Shown here: positions 32,890 through 42,424 of the stretch, piece after piece
Position numbering within the stretch: the stretch's first letter is position 1
Layout: the number at the start of each line of letters is the position of its first letter
Assembly (NCBI GenBank): GCA_965119685.1
Contig: OZ221971.1
Span: 806,001-870,000 of the forward strand
Reading direction: 5' to 3'
Source: Merdibacter sp965119685
GTDB lineage: Bacteria; Bacillota_I; Bacilli_A; Erysipelotrichales; Erysipelotrichaceae
DNA: 64,000 bases
Position numbers and translations under genes: made by a program
Notes under the pieces: generated by a model
The model's input: the letters and a program-made list of their open reading frames with translations, nothing else
What the model was told of the DNA's origin: nothing
The model's database searches: none

Positions 32890-33750
32890 ATGGCTGAAAA
32901 AAAGACGGCGCTGGTATTGGAGGGCGGTGCGTTGCGCGGTGTGTACACCAGCGGCGTGCTGGATGTGATGATGCTGCATCATCTGCGCTTTGACGATGTG
33001 GCAGGCATCTCTGCCGGCTCTTTAAACGGCTTGTATTATGTGGCGAATCAGATCGGAAAGGCGGCCGAGCTCAATTTGAACTATGTGCGTGATTCCCGCT
33101 ATATGGGCGTATCGCATCTGGCAAAGGAAAAGAGCTTTTTCAATTTTGACTTTGTCTTTCAGGAGATCTTCAATGAGCTGATCCCCTTTGATTTTTCCGC
33201 GTTTCACCGCTCGGACATCCGTTTTTGGGCCGGTGTGACGAATTGTGAGAGCGGCAAGCTCGAGTTTTACGAAAAAAGCGAGCAGGAGGATTTCCTGAAG
33301 GTATGCCGCGCGAGCAGCAGCATCCCGTTTTTATGCGCGCCGGTGGAGATCGATGGCAAGCGATATGTGGATGGCGGCGTCGCCTGTGCCGTGCCGCTGT
33401 TTGAGGAGCTTCCTTTTGCCTGCGACCGGCTGGTGCTTGTGCTGACCCGCCATAAGGGGTATCGAAAGAGCAGTGTGCCGGAGGCGCTGCAAAAGCTGTA
33501 CCGCATACATTATAAGGATGCGCCCGGTATGGTCGATCGTCTGGTGACGGCGCCGCTGCGCTATAATGAAAAGATGGATACAATCGATGCGCTGGAGGAA
33601 CAAGGCAAGGTATTCGTCATTCGTCCAAAGCATCCGGTGAGTGTTTCCCGCATTGAGAAGGATGTGGAGAAGCTGACGGCGCTGTATCAGGAGGGACGGC
33701 AGGATATGGAGTTTGCCTATCAGGAGCTGACGGCGTTTTTAGCGTCATAG
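32890..33750 (+). CDS. Patatin-like phospholipase family protein
   Basis: A 286-residue serine lipid hydrolase. The oxyanion stretch EGGALRGVYTSGVLD (about 11-25), the nucleophile Ser41 in GISAGS, and the catalytic aspartate in the DGG motif (VDGGVACAVP, about 160) form the Ser-Asp dyad. No signal peptide. AAAGGAG lies nine bases before the ATG at 32890. It resembles the bacterial YjjU/RssA-like group. Confidence 0.87.
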   Translation: MAEKKTALVLEGGALRGVYTSGVLDVMMLHHLRFDDVAGISAGSLNGLYYVANQIGKAAELNLNYVRDSRYMGVSHLAKEKSFFNFDFVFQEIFNELIPFDFSAFHRSDIRFWAGVTNCESGKLEFYEKSEQEDFLKVCRASSSIPFLCAPVEIDGKRYVDGGVACAVPLFEELPFACDRLVLVLTRHKGYRKSSVPEALQKLYRIHYKDAPGMVDRLVTAPLRYNEKMDTIDALEEQGKVFVIRPKHPVSVSRIEKDVEKLTALYQEGRQDMEFAYQELTAFLAS

Positions 33751-34503
33751 TTCATGTGTGCCCAGAAGCGGGGCGGGCTGAGAAAAGGGTACGCTTTGAA
33801 TGTAAATCTGCCGCTAGTAAGCCATTGTGTTATTTGCTGATAAAATGTTGTAGGTTCAAAACAATGTTTTGGGTTAGGATGTTTTGAGAAGATTTGCACT
33901 ATGAGAATATGATTACAATGAGAGGAATAGCGCTTGGAAGAGGTTCATATGAAAAAAATGATGGATTGAAAAACATGTGGGCAATAGCGGAGATATGAGA
34001 GGTCAAATTCAAAAAGGCAGTGTAAAACAAAGGATTTCTAAATACGGTATTTTGATCCTTGGAATGAAAGGTCGCCGTTTTATTAGTTTATCCGGATAAT
34101 AGGAAATACCGATGTTGCTAAAGTGAACGACCGGGAGCGATAGATAGCTCCTGTCTTTTTATTTGTCATAAATCTTATAAAGTGACTCGAAAACGTTCAA
34201 ACGATAACGTAAGGATTTTATCTGTTCTGCTTCACTTTCGCTTTTTCGGCAGTAAAATAACACAGCGACATAAGTACATTCACACTTTTTGCCGCCTGTT
34301 AAAGAAAACAGGTCTATTTTGGCATATTGAACCTTTTTTTGACAGTGCGAATAACATTGACACTGAAAGCGATCAAAAGAAAATAGTGTCTATATTTTCC
34401 TTACGCGATCAGGTAGTGTGAAAATACTTTGAAACTGCGGATCGCTCTAAAGGTAAAATTTATAATGAAATTGCAAAGGGACCTGGAGAAAAGGAGAAAG
34501 AGC
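33751..34503. other. Gene-free A/T-rich stretch before the PTS island
   Basis: No gene larger than a few codons. Contents: a weak hairpin near 34030-34065 (AAGGAT/ATCCTT), an inverted repeat CGGTATTT/AAATACCG, an orphan terminator at 34133-34160, and the probable promoter region of the LevR-like gene. Base composition shifts here to A/T-rich, continuing to about 42.4 kb. Confidence 0.55.
34133..34160 (+). terminator. Orphan intrinsic terminator
   Basis: GGGAGC (34133-34138) pairs with GCTCC (34147-34151) across a short loop, followed by TGTCTTTTT. No protein gene lies just upstream, so it may end a small RNA or mark a deleted gene. Confidence 0.7.
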
Positions 34504-37256
34504 ATGAGTTTTATAAGTTCTAAATTACAAGTGGAGGAATATTTGAGAAATCATACAAAGCATTTAAATCTAAATGAATTATCCGCTTGTACCACTATCC
34601 GTATTTGTAAATCGCTGAATATGTCCCGCTCTCTGGTTTCTCATTATCTTAATGAATTGGTTAAGGAAAACAAAGCGATAAAAATCAGTTCTCGGCCGGT
34701 ATATTACTTCGATCGTACGGAGATGGAAAGAAAGTATCATGTGTCATTAAATGAATCAGATTATGTCAGCATGGCAGAGCTGCTGAAGGAATTGAAAGAA
34801 AGCGATTGCGCCAAGAAGGATTTTCAAAAAGCGATTGGGTATGACGGAAGTCTCAATGATTGTATCTGTCAGATTACATCGGCTTTGTTATATCCGGGCG
34901 GAGGATTGCCGATATTATTGTTTGGAGAAAAGGGGTGCGGAAAATCGTATTTGGCAAAATTGGTTTACGAATTCTGCATCAATCACGCATTGCTGAAAAA
35001 CGTAACCAAATTGTATGAAAAAAAAGTATTTAAAGCGATTGCGATGCAGAATCATATGGAAGAGCTGTTCGGTGTCTATGACGAAGCAAACGGAATCGAT
35101 AAAAAAGGGCTGATTGAAGAAGCGAACGGAGGTGTTTTATACATTAAAGGATTAGAGAAAAAGGATTAGAGAATCTCAGTGAGGATTGTCAGGAGAAACT
35201 GGCGGAATACATCAGCAGCGGACATTTTACCAGAATGCAGGACGAGCAGGTATACAGAGAGAGCGATGCGAGGATCATATGCAGTATAGAAGAGCCGCCG
35301 CAGGAAGCATTGGCTCAGGGACTTTTATTAAATTTGCCTATCACCTGTTATGTGCCTAATTATCTGGAACGCAGCGAAGAGGAAAGAGAGCAATTCATCA
35401 TTCATTTTTTTCAGACAGAGCAGGATCGTTTAGATAAAACAATCTATGTTTCTAAAAAATTATTGACCTTTCTGATGGAATATTCCTTTGAACACAACAT
35501 CAATGAGCTCAATAAATGTATTAAAACGATTTGTGCTAACGCGTATGCGGATTGTGCAGAACAGCAAATGTATATTTATCAATACCATCTCCCCGGAACC
35601 ATGCTGCGGCAACTGACGATCAGCGGTGATAAAGAAGATGATTGCATTCTGTTATTAGACGGAATCGAGACCGGTAATAAAAACAATCGCATTGTCAATA
35701 TGTGGGAAGAACTGCTATGGATTTATGTGGAATATCGTCACTCACTGAATTTGTTTTTAGAAAACGGTCAAAAGACGCTGCGCCGTTATTATGATCTTCT
35801 CTTCTTTCAGGAAACGTATAGTGATGTACGGTTGAAGGCAATCGAAAAAATAGTGATTGAAATATTGAATCATGTCAAAAATGCAAGAAACATCAATCTT
35901 CCGATCAACTGTGGTTATGTGCTGACCAGAATGATCATGGCTTCCCGGAAAAATGATTCAATCTTTCATCAATGGGAAGCGGATAATCGTAAAGAAATCA
36001 GAAGCTGTTTGAAAATGATGGCGGACAGCATGCAGGATGTCTATATTTTAGCGGATGTAATCGTACGGCAAATTTACGCAAATTTAAATTTTAAGTTTAA
36101 CGAGATGAATATGATTTTCTTAATGCTGAACATTTGCTTTTATAACCGTGATATTCGTTCGCAGGATACGATTGGCGTAATTTTGAGCCATGGGTATTCG
36201 ACAGCCAGTTCTATTGCAGATGCAGCCAATACATTGCTTTCCACTTATATTTTCGAAGCGATTGATATGCCGCTGAATACACCGGTGCAAGAGATAGGGA
36301 AAAAGCTGAATGACTTTATAGAGGGAAATCGACATTTGAAAAATATCATTCTTTTGGTCGATATGGGCTCCTTGGAAGAGATGGGAGAAGTGATCGCGGA
36401 CAGTGTGAACGTAGGTGTGATCAATAATATTTCTACCTCTTTGGCGCTCAATATCGGATCGAAGATTTTACAGTATTATGAATTAGAGGAAATATTGAAG
36501 AGTGCGTGTGAGGAGAATCAATGTCATTACAAGGTTCTTTCCGTCGCAAAGAAAGAAAAAGTCATAGTATTTACCAATGATGCCGGAATGGTTGTATCAA
36601 AGAAGCTAAGCAGATTGTTTAAAGAGAGTTTACCCAGAAGCATCGATTTAAAGATGATTGAGTATGACTATGAGGAACTGGTGCGAAACGGGAATGACGA
36701 TATCCTTTTCCAAAAATATGACGTGGTGCTGATGATCAAGCCTTATCAGCTGAAATTGAAAAAAATAAGATGTGTCACTTTAGAGGAAATTGTAAATTTT
36801 AAAGACATCGGCAAAGTCAATCATGTCTTGTCGCCTTATTTGGATAGAAAAGAAATTGAAGAGTTTGATGCCAAACTGTTAAAAAATTTTTCTATGCAGT
36901 CAGTTATGGAAAATCTGACGATCCTCAATGCGCAAAAGTTACTTGACTATGTGAGCGATGCAGTGAAAACGCTGCAGCATATGATGGGAAGAACATTTCA
37001 AAGCAAGACGATTGTAGGGATTTATATCCATGTATGCTTTTTAATAGAGCGATTGGTGACAAAAACAGCAATAGAAAAATATGAAAATCTTGATCATTTT
37101 GTCCGAGAACAAAAGGAGTTTATCCAATTTGTGAATCAAAGCTTTGAAACGATGCTCTCTCATTACAATGTAAAGATTCCAATCAGCGAAATCGCATGTC
37201 TCTATGAATATATTGAGCATGATGAACGGAAAGGGGAAGAAACGGATGAGTTTTAA
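34504..37256 (+). pseudogene. LevR-like PTS regulator interrupted by a 14-bp tandem duplication
   Basis: A regulator of about 912 residues if restored. Order: N-terminal helix-turn-helix (about 20-60), AAA+ domain with Walker A GEKGCGKS (141-148), PRD1, a mannose-type IIA domain (VILSHGYSTASSIADAAN), and a C-terminal PRD2 (ending YEYIEHDE). At 35146-35173 AAAGGATTAGAGAA occurs twice in tandem, shifting the frame to a stop at 35167-35169. Removing one copy rejoins the protein as YIKGLENLSEDCQEKL. The sigma-54 contact motif GAFTGA is replaced by DEANGI and Walker B lacks its acidic pair. Start at 34504 with AAAGGAG. It precedes and overlaps the PTS operon it should control. Confidence 0.9.
35146..35173 (+). 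repeat. Exact 14-bp tandem duplication in the LevR-like gene
   Basis: Two adjacent identical copies of AAAGGATTAGAGAA. The unit is not a multiple of three, so gain or loss of one copy switches the reading frame. Confidence 0.97.
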
Positions 37257-38082
37257 AAAACAGATTTGCGCGATGAACTGTCATTATCGATTTTATGAAC
37301 TGGAAGACTTTTTTCGCTATGTCCATCGCTGCGGTATCCAAAATGCGGAAATATGGAGCGGGCCTATGCACTATTATGTGGATCACAGAACATATGAGCC
37401 CGTAGAGAAACTGAGGGCGCTTTCACAGAAATATCAAGTGAACATCATCGGTATTTGCCCGGAACAAACCAATCCCAAACCAAATCACCCGGCGGTTAAA
37501 GAAGTGTGGCAGCAGGAAAGAGTATATGCCTATTATTCCAATATGATAGATATCGCCGCTCAGATCGGCTGCTATCAGGTACTGATGACAAGTGGCTGGG
37601 CGTATTACAGTGAAAAAAGAGAAGACGCGTGGGAACGTTCAGTCGGCATGATGAAGAGAATCGCGGAATATGCGAAAAAAAGACAGGTGCGGTTAGCGCT
37701 GGAAGCCCTGCAGCCGCAGGAATCCTGTTTGGTGAACAGTATCGAAGATATGCGGAAATATCTATGGGAAGTAGATTCGGATAATCTGTATGTTTGCATA
37801 GACTTTGGCGCGATGGCCCGCTCCGGCGATACATTAGAAGATTATTTCCGAACATTTCAGAATCGCATCCTCCACATTCACTTTGTTGACGGATCACCGA
37901 TTGGACATCTGGCGTGGGGTGATGGCAGCAGAAATTTGCAAGAGGATTTGGCATGCCTGCGAAAATATGGCTATCAAGGATACTTGTCCTTGGAAACCGC
38001 ATCTCCGCGATATTTTGAAAAACCGTGGGAGGCTGAAGAAAAAACATTGAGAGAGTTGGAAAAATGGGAGGGAACGCTATGA
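37246..38082 (+). CDS. Sugar-phosphate isomerase/epimerase, FrlC-like
   Basis: A 278-residue xylose-isomerase-like TIM barrel. Metal and acid residues appear in ALEALQP (about 148-154), CIDFGAM (about 183), ILHIHFVDG (about 205) and YLSLETA (about 247-253). The best match I recall is fructoselysine 3-epimerase FrlC, with shared NAEIW, IIGICPE and LEALQP blocks. It overlaps the regulator gene by 11 bases and the IIA gene by ATGA. With the PTS and the SIS protein it suggests Amadori-compound use. Confidence 0.72.
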   Translation: MSFKKQICAMNCHYRFYELEDFFRYVHRCGIQNAEIWSGPMHYYVDHRTYEPVEKLRALSQKYQVNIIGICPEQTNPKPNHPAVKEVWQQERVYAYYSNMIDIAAQIGCYQVLMTSGWAYYSEKREDAWERSVGMMKRIAEYAKKRQVRLALEALQPQESCLVNSIEDMRKYLWEVDSDNLYVCIDFGAMARSGDTLEDYFRTFQNRILHIHFVDGSPIGHLAWGDGSRNLQEDLACLRKYGYQGYLSLETASPRYFEKPWEAEEKTLRELEKWEGTL

Positions 38083-38489
38083 GACAGTATATCTTGGCCA
38101 GTCACGGTAGATTTGCACAGGGAATTTATGAATCGGTGAAGATCATCATCGGCGCGCAGGAGAATGTACATCTGATCAACGGATACGTGGAGGACGGTCA
38201 GGATGTTGCGCAGGAGATTGCAAAGACGATGCAAGGGATTCCGAAAGAAGATGAGCTGATTGTCTGTACGGATTTATTCGGAGGAAGCATCAATAATGAA
38301 TTTATGAATTACATCGGAAGAAAAAATTACTATCTGATCAGCGGTATGAATTTACCGCTGCTGATGAGTTTATTTCTTTACAAGGAGGAGAGTCCTGATA
38401 CGTTGATTGAGCGGGTTTTGAAGGAGGTTGCGAATAGTATTATCTATTGTAATAAGCAAAAAGAGGTCATCGGAGAAGATGATTTCTAA
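38079..38489 (+). CDS. PTS IIA component, mannose family
   Basis: 136 residues. The phosphorylated histidine is in ILASHGRFAQG (His9). The DLFGGSINNEF motif is typical of mannose-family IIA. The ATG at 38079 has GGGAGGG upstream and overlaps the previous stop. Confidence 0.93.
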   Translation: MRQYILASHGRFAQGIYESVKIIIGAQENVHLINGYVEDGQDVAQEIAKTMQGIPKEDELIVCTDLFGGSINNEFMNYIGRKNYYLISGMNLPLLMSLFLYKEESPDTLIERVLKEVANSIIYCNKQKEVIGEDDF

Positions 38490-38510
38490 CATGGAAAGGA
38501 GGGGAGATCT

Positions 38511-38981
38511 ATGATTCGATTATGCAGAGTAGACCACCGTTTATTGCATGGACAGGTAGCCTTTTCTTGGACAAATGCGGTAGGCGCAGACTGTATTTTG
38601 GTCGCAAGCGATACAGTTATACATGATGAGGTCTGGAAGACGACGCTGAAGCTTGGAAAACCGGCCGGTGTCAAATTGGTCATTAAAAGCATTGATGATT
38701 CAATTACAGCGATCAATAGCGGTGTGACGGATAAGTATAAGCTTTTGATCGTCGTACAAACGATACAGGATGCCGAAAGATTGAGTAAGGCATGTCCGAG
38801 TATCACCAGCATCAATCTCGGTGGAGCAAAGAAAAAAGAAGGTTATCGATCGATTGGAAAAGCTGTCTATATCGGCAGTGAAGAAGAAAAGTGTATTCGC
38901 AACATGCTGGAGAGAGGATTGGAAGTGGAAATCCGACAACTGGCTGCCGATAGCAAGGTACAGGCAATATCAGTTTTATAA
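38511..38981 (+). CDS. PTS IIB component, mannose family
   Basis: 156 residues. N-terminal VDHRLLHGQV carries the phosphorylated His13. AAGGAGGGG precedes the ATG. Encoded as a separate protein, not fused to IIA. Confidence 0.94.
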   Translation: MIRLCRVDHRLLHGQVAFSWTNAVGADCILVASDTVIHDEVWKTTLKLGKPAGVKLVIKSIDDSITAINSGVTDKYKLLIVVQTIQDAERLSKACPSITSINLGGAKKKEGYRSIGKAVYIGSEEEKCIRNMLERGLEVEIRQLAADSKVQAISVL

Positions 38982-39005
38982 AATAACGGAATAGGAGGAA
39001 AGATT

Positions 39006-39782
39006 ATGACAACTGCATTTTTAATAGGCTTAGTTGGCGCTTTAGGGGTTTTTGATTATCAATTGGGTTCGCTGTATATCAATCGCCCGATCGTACTGGG
39101 ACCGTTAGTAGGCTTGATTCTGGGAGATGTGACACAAGGTTTGATCATCGGAGCAAATTTAGAGCTGTTTTTCATGGGGGCGGTGAGTATAGGAGCATAT
39201 ATCCCGCCTGATTCTATCGTCGGCGGCGTGCTGGCAACCGCATTTGCAATCTCTACCGGTACCGGTACAGAATCTGCAATTGCTTTGGCAATGCCGATCG
39301 CCTTAATTTCCTTGGCTGTTGGAAATTTCCTGAATGTATTCAATTCGATTATACTGCGCTGGACAGATAAGTATGCCGCGAAAGGAAACTATTCCGGAAT
39401 TGTGACTACGCATTGGATGATCGGTTTGTTGAATGTAGCGCGTCGGTTTTTGCTGATATTCTTTGCTTATTGGTTTGGTGTTGAAAATATGCAGGGAATT
39501 ATCGAAGCAATCCCGGACGTTTTAATTGATGGCATGGATGCGGCAGCCGGCTTGCTTCCTGCGCTGGGATTTGCGATGCTAATGCGGATGATTCTTACAA
39601 AGCAGATTGTGCCGTTCTTCTTTTTAGGATTTATCATGGCCGCTTACTTGGGCATGCCGGTACTTGGTGTAGCCATTCTCGGCATTATCGTTGTACTGGT
39701 GAAATTTGGATTCCTTGAGCCTAAGTCAAAGGCGGCTTATGCAGGGGAAACAGTAAAGGAGGAAGAGGATGATGACTTCTAA
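39006..39782 (+). CDS. PTS IIC component, mannose family
   Basis: 258 residues with about seven membrane helices and the family pattern GLILGDVTQGLIIGANLEL (about 37-55). It forms the translocation unit with IID. Ends in a run of acidic residues that overlaps the IID start. Confidence 0.94.
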   Translation: MTTAFLIGLVGALGVFDYQLGSLYINRPIVLGPLVGLILGDVTQGLIIGANLELFFMGAVSIGAYIPPDSIVGGVLATAFAISTGTGTESAIALAMPIALISLAVGNFLNVFNSIILRWTDKYAAKGNYSGIVTTHWMIGLLNVARRFLLIFFAYWFGVENMQGIIEAIPDVLIDGMDAAAGLLPALGFAMLMRMILTKQIVPFFFLGFIMAAYLGMPVLGVAILGIIVVLVKFGFLEPKSKAAYAGETVKEEEDDDF

Positions 39783-40587
39783 TTATAAAGTAACCAAGCG
39801 AGATCTTGACAGGATGGCAGTGAATCAGGGAGCTTTGGGAATGGAGTTTTCCTGGAACTATGAGCGACAAATGCATATTGCCTTCACAATGATGATGAAT
39901 CCGATCTTAAAGAGGATCTATGCGAATGATCCCGAAGGATATAAAGATGCTTTGAACAGGCATGTGGAATTTTTTAACATCACGCCGCAGCTGGCTCCTT
40001 TCGTCGGTGGAGTGGTTGCTTCTATGGAAGAGATGAAGGCGCGTGGAGAAGTTGACGGAGAAGCGATTTCCGGTATTAAAACTGCGTTGATGGGACCGCT
40101 GAGCGGTATTGGAGATTCTATCTTCATCGGATGTATCCGCATCATCGCCCTTGGTGTAGGACTCTCTCTTGCATTACAAGGCAATATCATGGGCCCTATT
40201 GTTTATTTTCTGATTTATAACATCCCGGCATTTTTGGTAAGAATTATGGGTGCGCGTTTCGGATATACGCTCGGGTTCAGTTATTTGACAAAGATGAAAG
40301 AATCGGGAATGATGGACAAGGTGCTGCTGGCAGCAGGTATTCTCGGAATTATGGTCATCGGTGCTATGTGCAAAGATATGGTATATACCGGTATCGCTTT
40401 ATCAATCGGAAGCGGAGATACGGCAACTATGTTGCAGGATGTATTAGACGGTATTATGCCGGGTCTGATCGGATTAGGAGTGACATGGTTATACTACTGG
40501 CTGCTGTCAAAAAAAGTAAACCCGCTGATTTTGATTGTAGGCACGATGGTGGTCGGCATTGTCGGAAAAGCAATAGGGTTATTTTAA
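39769..40587 (+). CDS. PTS IID component, mannose family
   Basis: 272 residues. Conserved pattern LMGPLSGIGDSIFIG near residue 103-117, then several C-terminal helices. It overlaps IIC by 14 bases. Either of two adjacent ATGs (39769, 39772) may be used. Confidence 0.94.
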   Translation: MMTSNYKVTKRDLDRMAVNQGALGMEFSWNYERQMHIAFTMMMNPILKRIYANDPEGYKDALNRHVEFFNITPQLAPFVGGVVASMEEMKARGEVDGEAISGIKTALMGPLSGIGDSIFIGCIRIIALGVGLSLALQGNIMGPIVYFLIYNIPAFLVRIMGARFGYTLGFSYLTKMKESGMMDKVLLAAGILGIMVIGAMCKDMVYTGIALSIGSGDTATMLQDVLDGIMPGLIGLGVTWLYYWLLSKKVNPLILIVGTMVVGIVGKAIGLF

Positions 40588-40620
40588 AATTGATTAGAGA
40601 TAGGGAGGCTTTGTAAAAAG

Positions 40621-41640
40621 ATGAAACAATTATTGAAATTTGATGAACAAGAGTATCGTACAAGCGCTGAACAGATTTGCAAGTCCAGAAAGACGGCAGA
40701 GGAAATTGCCGATGATATATGCGAAGACGGTTTTACCAACATCTTCTTTACAGCTGTCGGGGGTTCTCTCTCGCCTATGATGGCTATCGGAGAGTTTGCC
40801 AAACAGCTGACAATGATACCGGTTTTTGTAGAACAGGCGGCAGAGTTGTCGGTAAGAGGTCATACACAGCTGACAAAAGATTCTGTTGTCATTACACTTT
40901 CTAAATCAGGCGATACGAAAGAAACCGTGGAAATTGCTAAAAAGTGCAAAGAAAGCGGCATCCGTGTCGTTTGCTGCAGTGCCAACGAAGACTCGCCTCT
41001 GGCAAAAGCAAGCAATTACTTTGTCCCTATGAAACACAAAAACGGCGTAGAGTATGAATATATGCTGTTGTATTGGCTGTTCTTTCGGATTTTATACAGA
41101 AAAGGAGAGTTTCCGGATTATGATAAATTTGCCGACGGATTGTGTAAACTGCCAAACAGCCTGTTAAAAGTGAAGGAGCAATTTGATGCTAGGGCACAGC
41201 AAATTGCCAAAGATCATTATGACGCATCGATTCAATATTGGATCGGCGGAAATGAGATGTGGGGAGAAACATATCTATTCTCGATGTGCATATTAGAGGA
41301 AATGCAGTGGATTAAAACGAAGTCGGTGACTAGCGCAGAATTTTTTCACGGTACTCTTGAGTTGATAGAAAAAGGAGTCAGCGTATTTTTAATCAAAGGT
41401 GAGGGAAAAGGAAGAGCTTTAGATGAGCGCGTTCAGAAGTTTTTACAGGCGCATACGGATAAACTGGTTGTTATTGATCCTGCGGAATTTGCGTTGGATG
41501 AGATGCCAAAAGAATTTCGCTGGATATGCGCTCCGCTGGTATGTTCCACTTGCTTAGTTGATCGTCTGGCCGCCCATCTGGAATCTTACACGAATCATAA
41601 TTTGGATTACCGTCGATATTATCGCCAGTTTGAGTATTGA
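40621..41640 (+). CDS. SIS-domain sugar-phosphate deglycase, FrlB-like
   Basis: A 339-residue double-SIS protein. SIS1 begins at AVGGSLSP with VVITLSKSGDTKETVE (about 88-103); SIS2 contains YWIGGNEMWGE and SAEFFHGTLELIEKG. The EF-x-HG pair and the C-terminus HNLDYRRYYRQFEY closely resemble fructoselysine-6-phosphate deglycase FrlB (HNPDERRYY in E. coli). FrlB-type enzymes split a phosphorylated Amadori compound into glucose-6-phosphate and an amine. A GlmS/AgaS-like role cannot be excluded. GGGAGG lies 12 bases before the ATG. Confidence 0.78.
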   Translation: MKQLLKFDEQEYRTSAEQICKSRKTAEEIADDICEDGFTNIFFTAVGGSLSPMMAIGEFAKQLTMIPVFVEQAAELSVRGHTQLTKDSVVITLSKSGDTKETVEIAKKCKESGIRVVCCSANEDSPLAKASNYFVPMKHKNGVEYEYMLLYWLFFRILYRKGEFPDYDKFADGLCKLPNSLLKVKEQFDARAQQIAKDHYDASIQYWIGGNEMWGETYLFSMCILEEMQWIKTKSVTSAEFFHGTLELIEKGVSVFLIKGEGKGRALDERVQKFLQAHTDKLVVIDPAEFALDEMPKEFRWICAPLVCSTCLVDRLAAHLESYTNHNLDYRRYYRQFEY

Positions 41641-41743
41641 TGGAGAGTACAGCGAAGAGAAAGGATTTTGATAAACGGAGTCCTTTCTTTTTCAGATTGC
41701 AGAAAGTATAAAGGAAATGACTGACAGGAGGAACTTGGATAAT

Positions 41744-42424
41744 ATGAATATTTGCCGATATATTGACTATATTGACGATCCGATGGATACATATGAGGAG
41801 TATTTGCAAAAAGCAAAGCAATACCAATTTCGTTGTGTATTTGCTAATCCGAAATGTAAACATATTGCAGATGATTATTTATGCAATACCGGTATCTTGA
41901 TAGCCGGAGCGATTGATTTTCCGTTGGGGATATTGCCTTTAGAAGAGAAAATGAAAGTCTTTTGGCGTTATGCCGATATGGGATTTCAGGAAATAGATTA
42001 TGTTTTGTGTCAAAAGCACGTGGAGGAACGGCAGTATGAAAAAATATATGAAGAAATGCGCAAGGTACATGAGTTTTGCGAGAATGCCGGTATTCGCGAA
42101 AAAGTGATTGTAGAGATGTGTAAACTGGATGCATATCCGCAAGCAAAGGAGGAAATCTGTAAGATCGCTTTGCAAATACGTCCGTCGTTTTTGAAAACTT
42201 CAACCGGCAGAAGCTGGAAAGGTGCAGATTTGGAAGATGTACGTCTGATGAAAAAAATATTGGGAGATACGGTGGCTATCAAAGCGGCGGGAGGCATTAA
42301 AACATATTTGCAGGCCAAAGCGTTTCTTGAGGCCGGCGCTGCGGTATTAGGAGCGAGCAGTGCCATTGCAATCGTTAATGAGGAAAAAGCTGCCGAAAGA
42401 GCGAAAAGAGGTGAAATCGGCTGA
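41744..42424 (+). CDS. DeoC-family (deoxyribose-phosphate aldolase-like) aldolase
   Basis: A 226-residue class I aldolase. The Schiff-base lysine is in SFLKTSTGRSW (about 148-158) and the second lysine in VAIKAAGGIK (about 182-191). AGGAGGAAC precedes the ATG at 41744. As the last gene of the operon it may process a product of the upstream enzymes, or act as an ordinary DERA. Confidence 0.85.
   Translation: MNICRYIDYIDDPMDTYEEYLQKAKQYQFRCVFANPKCKHIADDYLCNTGILIAGAIDFPLGILPLEEKMKVFWRYADMGFQEIDYVLCQKHVEERQYEKIYEEMRKVHEFCENAGIREKVIVEMCKLDAYPQAKEEICKIALQIRPSFLKTSTGRSWKGADLEDVRLMKKILGDTVAIKAAGGIKTYLQAKAFLEAGAAVLGASSAIAIVNEEKAAERAKRGEIG

Noticed and set aside
34315..34332. TTGGCATATTGAACC as a sigma-54 promoter for the LevR-like locus
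   Set aside because: Only part of the -24 element matches and the -12 GC is missing; the regulator also lacks GAFTGA.
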